Positions 33,913-41,709 of a stretch of DNA of 42,254 nucleotides are shown piece by piece. Source of the DNA: Methanobacteriota archaeon (GTDB lineage: Archaea > Halobacteriota > Methanomicrobia > Methanomicrobiales > Methanomicrobiaceae); the NCBI GenBank assembly GCA_016841665.1, contig JAENYT010000013.1, positions 1 through 42,254 of the forward strand, given 5' to 3'. The translations under genes were made by a program, and so were the position numbers. Position 1 is the first letter of the stretch, and each line of letters begins with the position of its first letter. The notes beneath the pieces were generated by a model that ran no database searches, had not been told where the DNA came from, and saw nothing but the letters and a program-made list of their open reading frames with translations.

Positions 33913-34962
33913 TTAAATAGTTCGCCGTATCCCGCGCATGTTTTCGAGGGCGAGCGGAGGGTGAAACACGCCCCGCTCGGTGATTACTGCACTCACCAGT
34001 TCGAGGGGGGTGGCATCGAATGCATAGTTGCCGGCCTCCACACCATCGGGCAGCAGCTGCCGGTCGCCGCACCATGCAAGCTCCTCGCGCGCGCGCAGCT
34101 CGATGACCACGTCTTCCTCCGAGGATACCGCGTCGATGGTGGAGTAGGGCGCGGCAACATAGAAGGGGATGCCATGGTGGCGGGCGCAGACGGCATGCAT
34201 GTAGGTGCCGATTTTGTTGAACACCGCATCGCGTGTCACCCGGTCTGCACCGACCACCGCTGCATCGATCCGCCCTCTTCGCATGAGGTGGGCTGCCGCG
34301 GAGTCCGGGATCACACGGACATCGATCCCCTCCTGCGCAAGTTCCCATGCGGTGAGCCTCGAGCCCTGAAAGAGGGGGCGCGTCTCGCAGGCGATCACCG
34401 AGACCTGCTTTCCCGATGCCACCGCTGACCGGATCACGCCGAGCGCCGTTCCCCACCGTACGCAGGCGAGCGCCCCCGCGTTGCAGTGGGTGAGCACAGT
34501 GCAGGTATCGGGGAGCAGGGCGGCACCGTGCTCCCCGATCTTTTTGCAGAGATCCACGTCCTCTGCGGCGATCGCAATAGCCTCACGTACTGCCGTTTCT
34601 CTCGCCTGTTCGGGTGAGGAGGAAGCCATGATGCAGGAGAGAACCCGATCGATCCCCCAGGCGAGGTTGACGGCGGTGGGCCGGGTCTGTGTGAGGAGCG
34701 CTGCGGCGCGGGAGGCTTCCTGCTGCAGTGCGGAGAGATCCTGCACAGTGCTCCTGTGCACGGCGAGTGCCACCCCGAAGGCGCCCGCAACGCCCAGTGC
34801 CGGCGCACCGCGAATCTCCAGCCTGCGGATCGCCTGCGCAAGCCGTTCGATATTCTCGCACCGGACCACCCTGCATTCCCCGGGGAGCAGGGTCTGGTCG
34901 ATAAACTCGACGGTGCCGGTCTCCCGGTCCCATGTGATGGTATCGCGGAGCATTGCGTTCAC
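33913..34962 (-). CDS. mtnA: Methylthioribose-1-phosphate isomerase MtnA
   Basis: A 349-residue isomerase that converts 5-methylthioribose-1-phosphate (or related 5-deoxyribose or ribose-1,5-bisphosphate sugars) to the 1-phosphoribulose form. The catalytic cysteine C160 (LTHCNAGALAC) and aspartate D240 (VVGADRVTRDAVFNKIGTY) fall at the same numbers as in the characterised Bacillus enzyme. RRLEIRGAPALGVAGAFG near 46-63 is the substrate-binding glycine loop. The GTG at 34962 overlaps the stop of the HdrA-like gene (GTGA). The ATG at 34953 is the alternative and would remove three residues. The related RuBP-forming R15P isomerase cannot be excluded, but the motifs favour MtnA. Confidence 0.9.
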   Translation of the reverse strand: MNAMLRDTITWDRETGTVEFIDQTLLPGECRVVRCENIERLAQAIRRLEIRGAPALGVAGAFGVALAVHRSTVQDLSALQQEASRAAALLTQTRPTAVNLAWGIDRVLSCIMASSSPEQARETAVREAIAIAAEDVDLCKKIGEHGAALLPDTCTVLTHCNAGALACVRWGTALGVIRSAVASGKQVSVIACETRPLFQGSRLTAWELAQEGIDVRVIPDSAAAHLMRRGRIDAAVVGADRVTRDAVFNKIGTYMHAVCARHHGIPFYVAAPYSTIDAVSSEEDVVIELRAREELAWCGDRQLLPDGVEAGNYAFDATPLELVSAVITERGVFHPPLALENMRGIRRTI

Positions 34963-36233
34963 GCCGAATGAACCGCGTCGGTGAATGCGCGCATGGCAGC
35001 CGCCTCTCCCTGGGCAACGCTGTCGGGGATGTCTTTGGGGGCGTTCGCCGCTCCGGCAACGTAGATGCCCGGTTTGATGGTCGCCACCGGGTCGAGCCTG
35101 CGATCTGATCCGCCCAAAAATCCATTGTCGTCACGTTCAATTCCCAGGCCCAGGGCAAGCGCTTCGAAGTCCGCCGGCGGTTCCAGGCCGACGGAGAGAA
35201 CCACCAGGTCGGGGTGAAGCAGGTGTATTTTGCCGGTTTCCGTATCTTCCACCGGGAGATCGAGACCATCCTGGCCTTCCCGCACCTCCCCGGGCAGCCC
35301 GCGGAGGAAGGTGACGCCCATCGCCTCTGCACGGTCGTAGAATTCCTGGTATCCCTTGCCGTAGGCGCGGATGTCCATGTAGCAGATGGTGACGTCGATC
35401 AAGGGGTCTTTTTCCTTGATGAGGATGGCGTTTTTGATGGCGTACATGCAGCAGACGCAGGAGCACCACGGGCGGTCAAGAGAGGTGTCCCGTGATCCCA
35501 CGCACTGGATGAATACCACGCTGCGGGGCTTTTTTCCGTTGCTGAGGCGGCTGAGCGTACCTGCAGTCGGACCGCTGGCGTTGATCATGCGCTCGAATTC
35601 GAGGCTGGTGATCACATCCGGAACGGTCAGATAACTGAGCTGGGGTTTGCCGCATGCGTTGAAGACGTCGTAGCCGGCGGTCACCACAATGCTGGCCACG
35701 TTGAGCGTCAGGGGTGTTTCCTTCTCTTCTCTCAGGATTGCGTCCCTGCCGCAGACATCATAGCAGAGACCGCAGTCGATACAGTGAACGTCATCCCGGA
35801 CCACCACGTCGGGGACCACCTGCGGGTGTGTCTTGTAGATCGCTTTTCTGACCCCTATCCCCGCATCGAACCGGTTGTAGACCTCCACAGGACAGATCTC
35901 GATGCAGTCGCCGCACCCGTTGCAGAGTTCCTCGTCCACGAAACGGGGTTTTTTGACCATATGCACGGTGAAATTCCCGACCTCGCCCTCGATGCATTCC
36001 ACCTCGCTCATCGTATGGATGGTGATCAGGGGGTGCCGGGAGACCTCCACCATCTTCGGGCTGAGGATGCACATCGAACAGTCATTGGTGGGAAAGGTCT
36101 TGTCCAGCTGCGCCATGTGCCCGCCGATGGTGGGTTCACGTTCGATGAGATGCACATGCACCCCATGATCGGCCAGGTCGAGTGCGGCCTGAATTCCGGC
36201 GACACCCGCCCCGATGACCGCCACGTCCTTCAC
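34959..36233 (-). CDS. Short HdrA-like iron-sulfur flavoprotein
   Basis: A 424-residue relative of heterodisulfide reductase subunit A. It has the FAD-binding GAGVAGIQAALDLAD (8-22) and the HdrA box TNDCSMCILSPKMVEVSRHP. A ferredoxin insert with two [4Fe-4S] motifs follows: C104-C107-C110-C114 (CNGCGDCIEICP) and C151-C154-C157-C161 (CIDCGLCYDVCG). Then come VFIQCVGSRD...CSCVCC and a second nucleotide-binding half ending GIYVAGAANAPKDIPDSVAQGEA. Canonical HdrA is about 650 residues, so the C-terminal domain with extra ferredoxin clusters is absent. No hdrB, hdrC or mvhD is near. It overlaps the gamma-CA stop (ATGA) and the mtnA start (GTGA). Its electron partners are unknown. Confidence 0.87.
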   Translation of the reverse strand: MKDVAVIGAGVAGIQAALDLADHGVHVHLIEREPTIGGHMAQLDKTFPTNDCSMCILSPKMVEVSRHPLITIHTMSEVECIEGEVGNFTVHMVKKPRFVDEELCNGCGDCIEICPVEVYNRFDAGIGVRKAIYKTHPQVVPDVVVRDDVHCIDCGLCYDVCGRDAILREEKETPLTLNVASIVVTAGYDVFNACGKPQLSYLTVPDVITSLEFERMINASGPTAGTLSRLSNGKKPRSVVFIQCVGSRDTSLDRPWCSCVCCMYAIKNAILIKEKDPLIDVTICYMDIRAYGKGYQEFYDRAEAMGVTFLRGLPGEVREGQDGLDLPVEDTETGKIHLLHPDLVVLSVGLEPPADFEALALGLGIERDDNGFLGGSDRRLDPVATIKPGIYVAGAANAPKDIPDSVAQGEAAAMRAFTDAVHSA

Positions 36234-36718
36234 GTCCGGTATCCTCCAGCAAGTTCGATGTAGCTCAATGCGTTCTTCTCAATCTGTTCATCCTGCTCAT
36301 TCGTGGTATTCCGTACCACCTTTGCCGGTACCCCCAGCACCACCGAATGTGGGGGAATACTCGCGTGCTCGGTCACCACCGCCCCGGCGCCGATGATGGA
36401 ATGATGGCCCACCTGCGCCCCGTTCATGACGATGGCACCCATGCCCACGAGCACACGGTCCTCAACGGTGCACCCGTGGAGAATCGCGCCGTGGCCCACC
36501 GAGACATAGCTCCCAATATGCACCGGATACCCGGTGGTGGTATGCACGACCGCATTGTCCTGGATATTGCTTCCCCTGCCGATATGGATCCGGTCTTTGT
36601 CCGCCCTGACGACCGCACCGAACCAGATGCTGACGTCGCCGCCGAGCGCCACATCGCCCGTGATCGTGGCATTGGGGGCAAGAAAAAGGGGGGATGGGGG
36701 AGTTTCACCGGCATTCAT
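36230..36718 (-). CDS. Gamma-class carbonic anhydrase family protein
   Basis: A 162-residue left-handed beta-helix protein of the gamma-CA/YrdA family. Hexapeptide repeats run from ATITGDVALGGDVSIWFGAVVRAD to SIPPHSVVLGVPAKVVR. The three zinc histidines are in QDNAVVHTT, SVGHGAILHG (two), as in Cam/CamH, while the acidic loop of Methanosarcina Cam is missing, as in the CamH type. No signal peptide is present, so it is cytosolic. The start chosen is ATG 36718 (MNAGETPPSP); an ATG at 36745 would add nine residues toward the divergent coaD start at 36749. Confidence 0.9.
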   Translation of the reverse strand: MNAGETPPSPLFLAPNATITGDVALGGDVSIWFGAVVRADKDRIHIGRGSNIQDNAVVHTTTGYPVHIGSYVSVGHGAILHGCTVEDRVLVGMGAIVMNGAQVGHHSIIGAGAVVTEHASIPPHSVVLGVPAKVVRNTTNEQDEQIEKNALSYIELAGGYRT

Positions 36719-36748
36719 AATAGTATATGAGTTTAATCTCTCCATCCA

Positions 36749-37207
36749 ATGAAAGTTATGGTAGGGGGCACCTTTGATCCCCTTCATGATGGGCATAAAA
36801 AATTGATCGACCGTTCATTCTCCCTCGCCGGCGAGGAGGGGACAGTGATCGTCGGCCTGACCACCGATGCATTCGCGGGAAAAAAGAGCCATGCCATCAC
36901 TCCCTACGAGCAGCGGCGGGAAGAGCTGGTCACCTACATCAAATCCTCGAATTTTTCTGCGGGCTGGGTCATCGAGCCCCTCAACGACCGCTACGGATCC
37001 TCCCTCGATGCGGACTTCGACGCGCTGGTGGTCAGCGAGGAAACCCTTCCCGTGGCGCTGGATATCAACAGAAAACGCGCAGAACGAGGGAAAAAGAAGG
37101 TGGATATCCACCAAGTGTCCTGCGTGCTGGCCGATGACGGCCGCTGGATCTCGAGCACGCGGATCTACCGCGGCGAGATCGACCGCCACGGCCACCTGAT
37201 CAGATAA
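36749..37207 (+). CDS. coaD: Archaeal phosphopantetheine adenylyltransferase CoaD
   Basis: A 152-residue nucleotidyltransferase that joins ATP and 4'-phosphopantetheine to make dephospho-CoA. The archaeal (COG1019) form is shown by GGTFDPLHDGHKKLI, which holds the HxGH site (HDGH), and by the C-terminal ISSTRIYRGEID loop (ISSTR). The length is complete. It is divergent from the gamma-CA gene with only 30 bases between starts, so the two promoters overlap. The stop overlaps the end of convergent pyrI by eight bases. Confidence 0.94.
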   Translation: MKVMVGGTFDPLHDGHKKLIDRSFSLAGEEGTVIVGLTTDAFAGKKSHAITPYEQRREELVTYIKSSNFSAGWVIEPLNDRYGSSLDADFDALVVSEETLPVALDINRKRAERGKKKVDIHQVSCVLADDGRWISSTRIYRGEIDRHGHLIR

Positions 37208-37664
37208 TGTGGCGGGCGATGTCCCGCGTGATAAGGTTGTCGCAGTAATAGCAGCGAAGGCCCTTCTCGACCACCTCAAACCGGCTCTCGATGGGCTCGT
37301 CGGTGTTGGAGATGCACCCGGGATTGGGGCACCGCACCACGCCGATGAGGACTGAGGGGATTTCCACCCCTTTCTTCTCCACCACGCGGTACTCCCTGAT
37401 GATATTGATGGTTGCCCGGGGGGCGATGAGGGCGATGCGGTCGACCTCTTCCGTCATCAGCTCCCGGTTCTCGATCTTCACGATGTCTTTTCGGCGCATG
37501 TCCCTGCTCACCACATTCGTGGCGATAGAGAGGCGTTCGCTCGTCGTTCCGGTAATACCCAGGATTTTCAGCACGTTCAGGGCTTCTCCTGCGGTGATGT
37601 GGTCGATCACCGTCCCGTTTTTGATGGGGCTGACGAGCAGCTGGCGGGGAGGTGCCTCGTTCAC
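37200..37664 (-). CDS. pyrI: Aspartate carbamoyltransferase regulatory chain
   Basis: A 154-residue PyrI. The allosteric domain opens with LLVSPIKNGTVIDHI and includes the nucleotide-site lysine in RKDIVKIENREL. The zinc domain has CPNPGCISN and, further on, CYYCD, giving the four-cysteine site that holds catalytic chains. It binds ATP/CTP and tunes pyrimidine synthesis. The start overlaps the pyrB stop (ATGA), so catalytic and regulatory chains are made in step. Confidence 0.96.
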   Translation of the reverse strand: MNEAPPRQLLVSPIKNGTVIDHITAGEALNVLKILGITGTTSERLSIATNVVSRDMRRKDIVKIENRELMTEEVDRIALIAPRATINIIREYRVVEKKGVEIPSVLIGVVRCPNPGCISNTDEPIESRFEVVEKGLRCYYCDNLITRDIARHII

Positions 37665-38557
37665 TGCATCACCTCCCTGAGCATGGCCATCCTCACCGGG
37701 ATGCCGTTGCGCGCCTGTTCGAAGTACCGGGCATAGGGGAGGCTGTCCACGGCAGGGTCGATCTCGCCCGCACGGGGCAGGGGGTGGAGCACGATCAGGT
37801 GGTCTTTCACTCCGGAGAGGAGCTGGGGCGTCACCTTATAGGATTGCTGCACGTTGACATAGGTGGCGGAGTCGGGGAACCGCTCCCGCTGCAGGCGGGT
37901 GACGTAGAGCACATCGAGATCGCGGATCACGTCCTGAACCTCCGCACACTCGCATATATCTGTTCCCATGTCGCGCAACTCGAGCTGGATGGTTTCCGGC
38001 AGTTCGAGCCCGTTGGGGGCGATGGTGAAGAGGTTGACATGGTAGTGGGAGAGCGCCTGGGCGAGTGAATGCGCCGTGCGGCCATAGCGCAGGTCGCCGA
38101 TCAGGCCCACGTTGATCCCCTCGAGGGGCATCGACTGGCGGATGGTGTAGAGGTCGAGCAGCGTCTGCGAGGGATGCTGGCCCGCCCCGTCCCCCGCGTT
38201 GATGACCGGGACCGTGGCGAACTCGCTCGCGAGCCGGGCCGCCCCCTCCTTTGGGTGGCGGAGGACGATGGCGTCCACGTAACCGCTCACCACCCGCACC
38301 GTATCGGCGAGTGTCTCGCCCTTGATGATCGAACTCCCCTCCACGCTGTCCACGCAGATGGTGGTGCCGCCGAGGCGCGAGACCGCAGAGGCAAATGACA
38401 TGCGGGTGCGGGTGCTCGGCTCAAAGAAGAGAAGTGCTACCTGTTTACCCTCGAGGCTCCTCTCAATTTCAATATGCTTGTCGATTTTTCTCGCTTTTTC
38501 CAGCAGGGCATCGATCTGCTCGCGGGAAAAATCCAGGATCGAAATGATGTGGTACAT
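37661..38557 (-). CDS. pyrB: Aspartate carbamoyltransferase catalytic chain
   Basis: A 298-residue PyrB that makes N-carbamoyl-L-aspartate, the committed step of pyrimidine synthesis. The carbamoyl-phosphate site FFEPSTRTRMSFASA (about 42-56) is perfect, as are VINAGDGAGQHPSQTLLDLYT, the aspartate-binding YVTRLQRERF and the HPLPRAGEID loop. Starting at ATG 38557 (MYHIISILDFSREQ) matches homologues; nine more residues to 38584 do not. It is followed by pyrI in an overlapping operon. Confidence 0.96.
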   Translation of the reverse strand: MYHIISILDFSREQIDALLEKARKIDKHIEIERSLEGKQVALLFFEPSTRTRMSFASAVSRLGGTTICVDSVEGSSIIKGETLADTVRVVSGYVDAIVLRHPKEGAARLASEFATVPVINAGDGAGQHPSQTLLDLYTIRQSMPLEGINVGLIGDLRYGRTAHSLAQALSHYHVNLFTIAPNGLELPETIQLELRDMGTDICECAEVQDVIRDLDVLYVTRLQRERFPDSATYVNVQQSYKVTPQLLSGVKDHLIVLHPLPRAGEIDPAVDSLPYARYFEQARNGIPVRMAMLREVMQ

Positions 38558-38681
38558 GGTCCCCCTTCTAGGGAATTGTTCCACCGCAGAAGTAAAAAAT
38601 AATCCGCCTCAGCCGCTCTCTCCCGCTCAAGCGGGCAATCGTTCTCCACCGTTTCGGGAGGCGTTGTAAAAATGCCGTTGT

Positions 38682-39416
38682 TCAGTGGTGCACCTTTCGT
38701 GCGATGGTGATATAGCCGGAATGACAGACGCGGGTGGAGGGGCGGGTTCCCCGCTGCGATCGTGTCATTTCCCGCTCGATGACCTCGTAAGTATGGACCT
38801 CGGAAAAGAGGTCCCGGGCACTGTCCATGACCAGATAGGTCTGTTCAAGAAACGGCGTGTAGGTGGCGAGATAACCGCCGTAACGCAGGAGCGCATGTGC
38901 TCGGCGGACATGCTCCTCTCTTATCTGCATGTCGAGGTGGACCACATCGAATTCGCCCTCCGCATCCATGACGTCCGCACAGACCGCCTCGACGGATGTG
39001 AGTCCGGCATCGGCGATATTAGATGCGGCGAGCCGCGCAAACTCCTCGCGCTGCTCGCAGGTGACCACATTTTTAGCAATCCCCCCGAAAAAGATGGCGG
39101 CAATGCCGCTGCCTGTGCCGGCATCGAGGACCGTGTCGCGTTTGTTCATGCCGGTGTAGGCGATGGTCATACCGATGTCCTTGGGGAGCATGGGTGCGCC
39201 GCTCCTGCGTGCATGCACAAAAAAATCGGTGGCACGGGGTATGCGCACGACAAACGCCGTTCCCAGGTGTGTGTGGATCTCGTCGCCGGGCATGCAGCCC
39301 ACGAGTGCGGAGAGATCGATCATCCCCTTATCGGTGCTCAAGCGGTGTGCACCCGCCCGCACCCAGTATTCGCGCCCCTCGCCGGAGAGGACGACGCGGT
39401 CGTTCTCCCCGATCAT
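38682..39416 (-). CDS. trmI: tRNA (adenine-N1)-methyltransferase TrmI
   Basis: A 244-residue SAM enzyme that makes 1-methyladenosine in tRNA (positions 57/58 in archaea). The small N-terminal beta domain is followed by KDIGMTIAYTGMNKRDTVLDAGTGSGIAA with SAM motif I (DAGTGSG) and by FDVVHLDMQIREEHV, the motif IV region where D lies in the active site. The ATG at 39416 overlaps the stop of the NAC gene (ATGA); the longer frame to 39461 lies inside NAC and is unlikely. It is the last gene of a RecJ-like/PUA/NAC/TrmI run. Confidence 0.9.
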   Translation of the reverse strand: MIGENDRVVLSGEGREYWVRAGAHRLSTDKGMIDLSALVGCMPGDEIHTHLGTAFVVRIPRATDFFVHARRSGAPMLPKDIGMTIAYTGMNKRDTVLDAGTGSGIAAIFFGGIAKNVVTCEQREEFARLAASNIADAGLTSVEAVCADVMDAEGEFDVVHLDMQIREEHVRRAHALLRYGGYLATYTPFLEQTYLVMDSARDLFSEVHTYEVIEREMTRSQRGTRPSTRVCHSGYITIARKVHH

Positions 39417-39751
39417 TCCCCGGTCAGCTTGAGTATTGCTTCCGCAATGTCGCCGTTGCATTCTTTGAGTGCGGCACGCGCATCCTCGGGTGATGCTCCA
39501 GTCTGTTCGGCGACCATGATGACGTCTTCTTCGGGGATCTGGACCTCTGCCGGCTGGAACTCCGGCTGCCCGCTGACCTGGTAGGTGGTCATGCCCTGCA
39601 TGGTGGTAGAGACCACCTCCGGCTGTTCGAAGACGTAGTTGCCCCTGTCCGTGTAGATGACCACCTGCCGGACATCCTCCAGCTGGTCCATGGTCATGCC
39701 GAGCTGCTTCATCATCTGTTTCATCTTTTTTGGATTCATTCCGGGCATCAT
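39413..39751 (-). CDS. nac: Nascent polypeptide-associated complex protein
   Basis: A 112-residue archaeal NAC alpha that binds emerging chains at the ribosome as a homodimer. The NAC barrel includes MKQLGMTMDQLEDVRQVVIY and YQVSGQPEF. The C-terminal UBA domain, EQTGASPEDARAALKECNGD, is intact. The start ATG overlaps the end of the PUA gene (ATGA) and the stop overlaps the trmI start, so the three are translated together. Confidence 0.94.
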   Translation of the reverse strand: MMPGMNPKKMKQMMKQLGMTMDQLEDVRQVVIYTDRGNYVFEQPEVVSTTMQGMTTYQVSGQPEFQPAEVQIPEEDVIMVAEQTGASPEDARAALKECNGDIAEAILKLTGE

Positions 39752-40224
39752 GACGTATCCCTTCCTTTTCGTACGTTTACCGCTACTCCATAATTAAATG
39801 CCAGCATCTCCTCGCCTGAAAGCGCTGCGCTGCCTGTTGCCACGAGATCGTCCGCGGGGGTGACCACCAGCACCTCGTCGCCTGCCCGGATCTCCGCATC
39901 GGCGGCGGTGACGTGCTTTGCCATAGCGTTCTTGCCCTTCTCCACGAATTCGACCACGCTCTCGTCGATCACCACGCGCAAGATCGGGGCGTTCAGCGCC
40001 GCCTTGAGCCGGTGCGCCCCTTTAAAGCTCAGGGTGAGTCGGCCGTCGCCAGCGCGGACCGTGGCGAGCCGATCCCCCCCGATGAGCACGTAGCGAATCC
40101 GTCCCGTCCTGGAGAAGCCGAACTCGCATTCGTCCGGGAAGAGGGCCTCTCCGGCCCCCGCCCCGAACTGGTAATCCGCAATGGTCCGCACGCGTCTAAG
40201 CGCACTGGTTTTTGAGTAATTCAT
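39748..40224 (-). CDS. PUA-domain RNA-binding protein
   Basis: A 158-residue archaeal protein with an N-terminal pre-PUA part (RRVRTIADYQFGAGAGEALFPD, then SRTGRIRYVLIGGDRLATVRAGDG) and a C-terminal PUA domain (LRVVIDESVVEFVEKGKNAMAKHV, then GDEVLVVTP). It looks like the detached C-terminal part of archaeal tRNA-guanine transglycosylase. It probably binds tRNA or rRNA; no catalytic domain is present. The ATG at 40224 lies inside the end of the RecJ-like gene. Confidence 0.88.
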   Translation of the reverse strand: MNYSKTSALRRVRTIADYQFGAGAGEALFPDECEFGFSRTGRIRYVLIGGDRLATVRAGDGRLTLSFKGAHRLKAALNAPILRVVIDESVVEFVEKGKNAMAKHVTAADAEIRAGDEVLVVTPADDLVATGSAALSGEEMLAFNYGVAVNVRKGRDTS

Positions 40225-41575
40225 TGACACGATATGCAAACTCCTTTTCCGCCGCGCGGGGGATGAATGCACCCGCCGCAATCCTGTGCCCGCCGCCGGC
40301 ACCGCCCAGCTCTTCCGAGGCGGTGAGCAGCGCTTTTTGCAGGTCGATGCCCCTCGACACCATCCGTTCGTTGGTCCTCATCGATGCCTTGACCAGTTCG
40401 GGATCGTCGGGGGGATAGCACATGATGAGAATGGGCTTCTGCCAGTTGAGCTTGGAGAGGGCGATCCCCGCACCGATGCCGACAATGGTGTCGGGAAACC
40501 TGTCGCCCACGTGGATATGCTGGAGGTGGGAGAGTTCCTCGATGCCGGTATCGTGGATATAGGAGACGAGATCCCGGATGATACTCCGGTGATGCCTGAG
40601 CATGTGTTCGGCCTCCCGGTAGCCGACGCCCCGGTCCCCGCGGCACACCGCCCCCCCTACTGGTGCCCTGGCCCACCGCCCGCAGGCATTGAGGAGGGTG
40701 GCGAACTCCGACGCATTGCGAAGCGGCGTCTGCGATGGTTCGGCGGGGAAGAGGTAGGCCTCTCCAAAGAGACGGTCCACGGGCTCGTTATGTGCGATCA
40801 GCTGCTGTACAAGAGCGCTCATGACGGTGCGCTTCTCCTCGACATCGAGCTCTTCCCAGACGCGCCACCGGCCGTCAGGGTGGCGCAGTTCGACGGTGCG
40901 CAGGTTTTTCAAGAACCTCAGTGATCCGTCGGCAGAGTTGCTCAGTCCGGGGATGTGGGGGTCGTCATTGTAGGAGAGGCAGATATGGATGGGGCGCGTG
41001 GAGATGCCGTAGCAGTTGAGGTCCTGCGTGATTGCTTCGATCTCCCCGCAGGCAACGCCGTCGTCGACGATCCTGCGGGCGGGGCCGATGAGCCCGCAGT
41101 GCTCTCTGGCCATCATGTCGCCCACATTGCCCACCACCGCCAGTTTGGCAAGGTCGGTATTGGTCTCGTCCATGCTTCTTGCGACAAAATAGCCAAGACC
41201 GGCGGCACTCAGTTTTTCATGCCCGTGATCGAGGCTGTTGAGCTGGAGGTATTGCGTTTCTGCGTCCTGCCGGACATGGTGATCGATGATGATCACCTCC
41301 TCCTCTCCAAGACCGTGCTCAACAAGCAGATTTTGCTGCCCCGCACCGAGATCGATGAACACTTTCAGCGAGTCGTCATGGGGGACATGGCGCATCGACA
41401 GCGGCTCCAGCTGCCTGACGAATACGGTTTCGACGTGAATGCCCGCCCTGGCTACCGCCTGGGCGAGAATTGCCTCGCTCGTGATTCCGTCCGCATCGAT
41501 ATGCGAAATCACCGTTACTCTGTCGGCGTCGAGTATTTTCTCGGCGACAGCGCAGATATCGGCATCGAAACCCAT
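40196..41575 (-). CDS. DHH-family RecJ-like exonuclease
   Basis: A 459-residue DHH/DHHA1 phosphoesterase of the archaeal RecJ group, some members of which (GAN) bind GINS at the replication fork. Motifs are ISHIDADGITSEA (I), FIDLGAGQ (II), IIIDHHV (III, the DHH box) and VGNVGDMM, with the DHHA1 end GGAGGGHRIAAGAFIP. The 459-residue length fits the archaeal RecJ homologues. The start ATG at 41575 gives MGFDADICAVAEK; an upstream ATG at 41602 adds nine residues. It leads the PUA-NAC-TrmI operon. Confidence 0.88.
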   Translation of the reverse strand: MGFDADICAVAEKILDADRVTVISHIDADGITSEAILAQAVARAGIHVETVFVRQLEPLSMRHVPHDDSLKVFIDLGAGQQNLLVEHGLGEEEVIIIDHHVRQDAETQYLQLNSLDHGHEKLSAAGLGYFVARSMDETNTDLAKLAVVGNVGDMMAREHCGLIGPARRIVDDGVACGEIEAITQDLNCYGISTRPIHICLSYNDDPHIPGLSNSADGSLRFLKNLRTVELRHPDGRWRVWEELDVEEKRTVMSALVQQLIAHNEPVDRLFGEAYLFPAEPSQTPLRNASEFATLLNACGRWARAPVGGAVCRGDRGVGYREAEHMLRHHRSIIRDLVSYIHDTGIEELSHLQHIHVGDRFPDTIVGIGAGIALSKLNWQKPILIMCYPPDDPELVKASMRTNERMVSRGIDLQKALLTASEELGGAGGGHRIAAGAFIPRAAEKEFAYRVNELLKNQCA

Positions 41576-41709
41576 CGTGTACACTATGGCATCGTATATC
41601 AATAAATCATGCCAAAGGGTGAATATGGAAGGGAATAGCGCTGCAGAGAACCGCCGGCCAATCAGGGACGCGGACCATTGCAGGCATGTCCCGCGGGAAG
41701 GGGTGTCGC

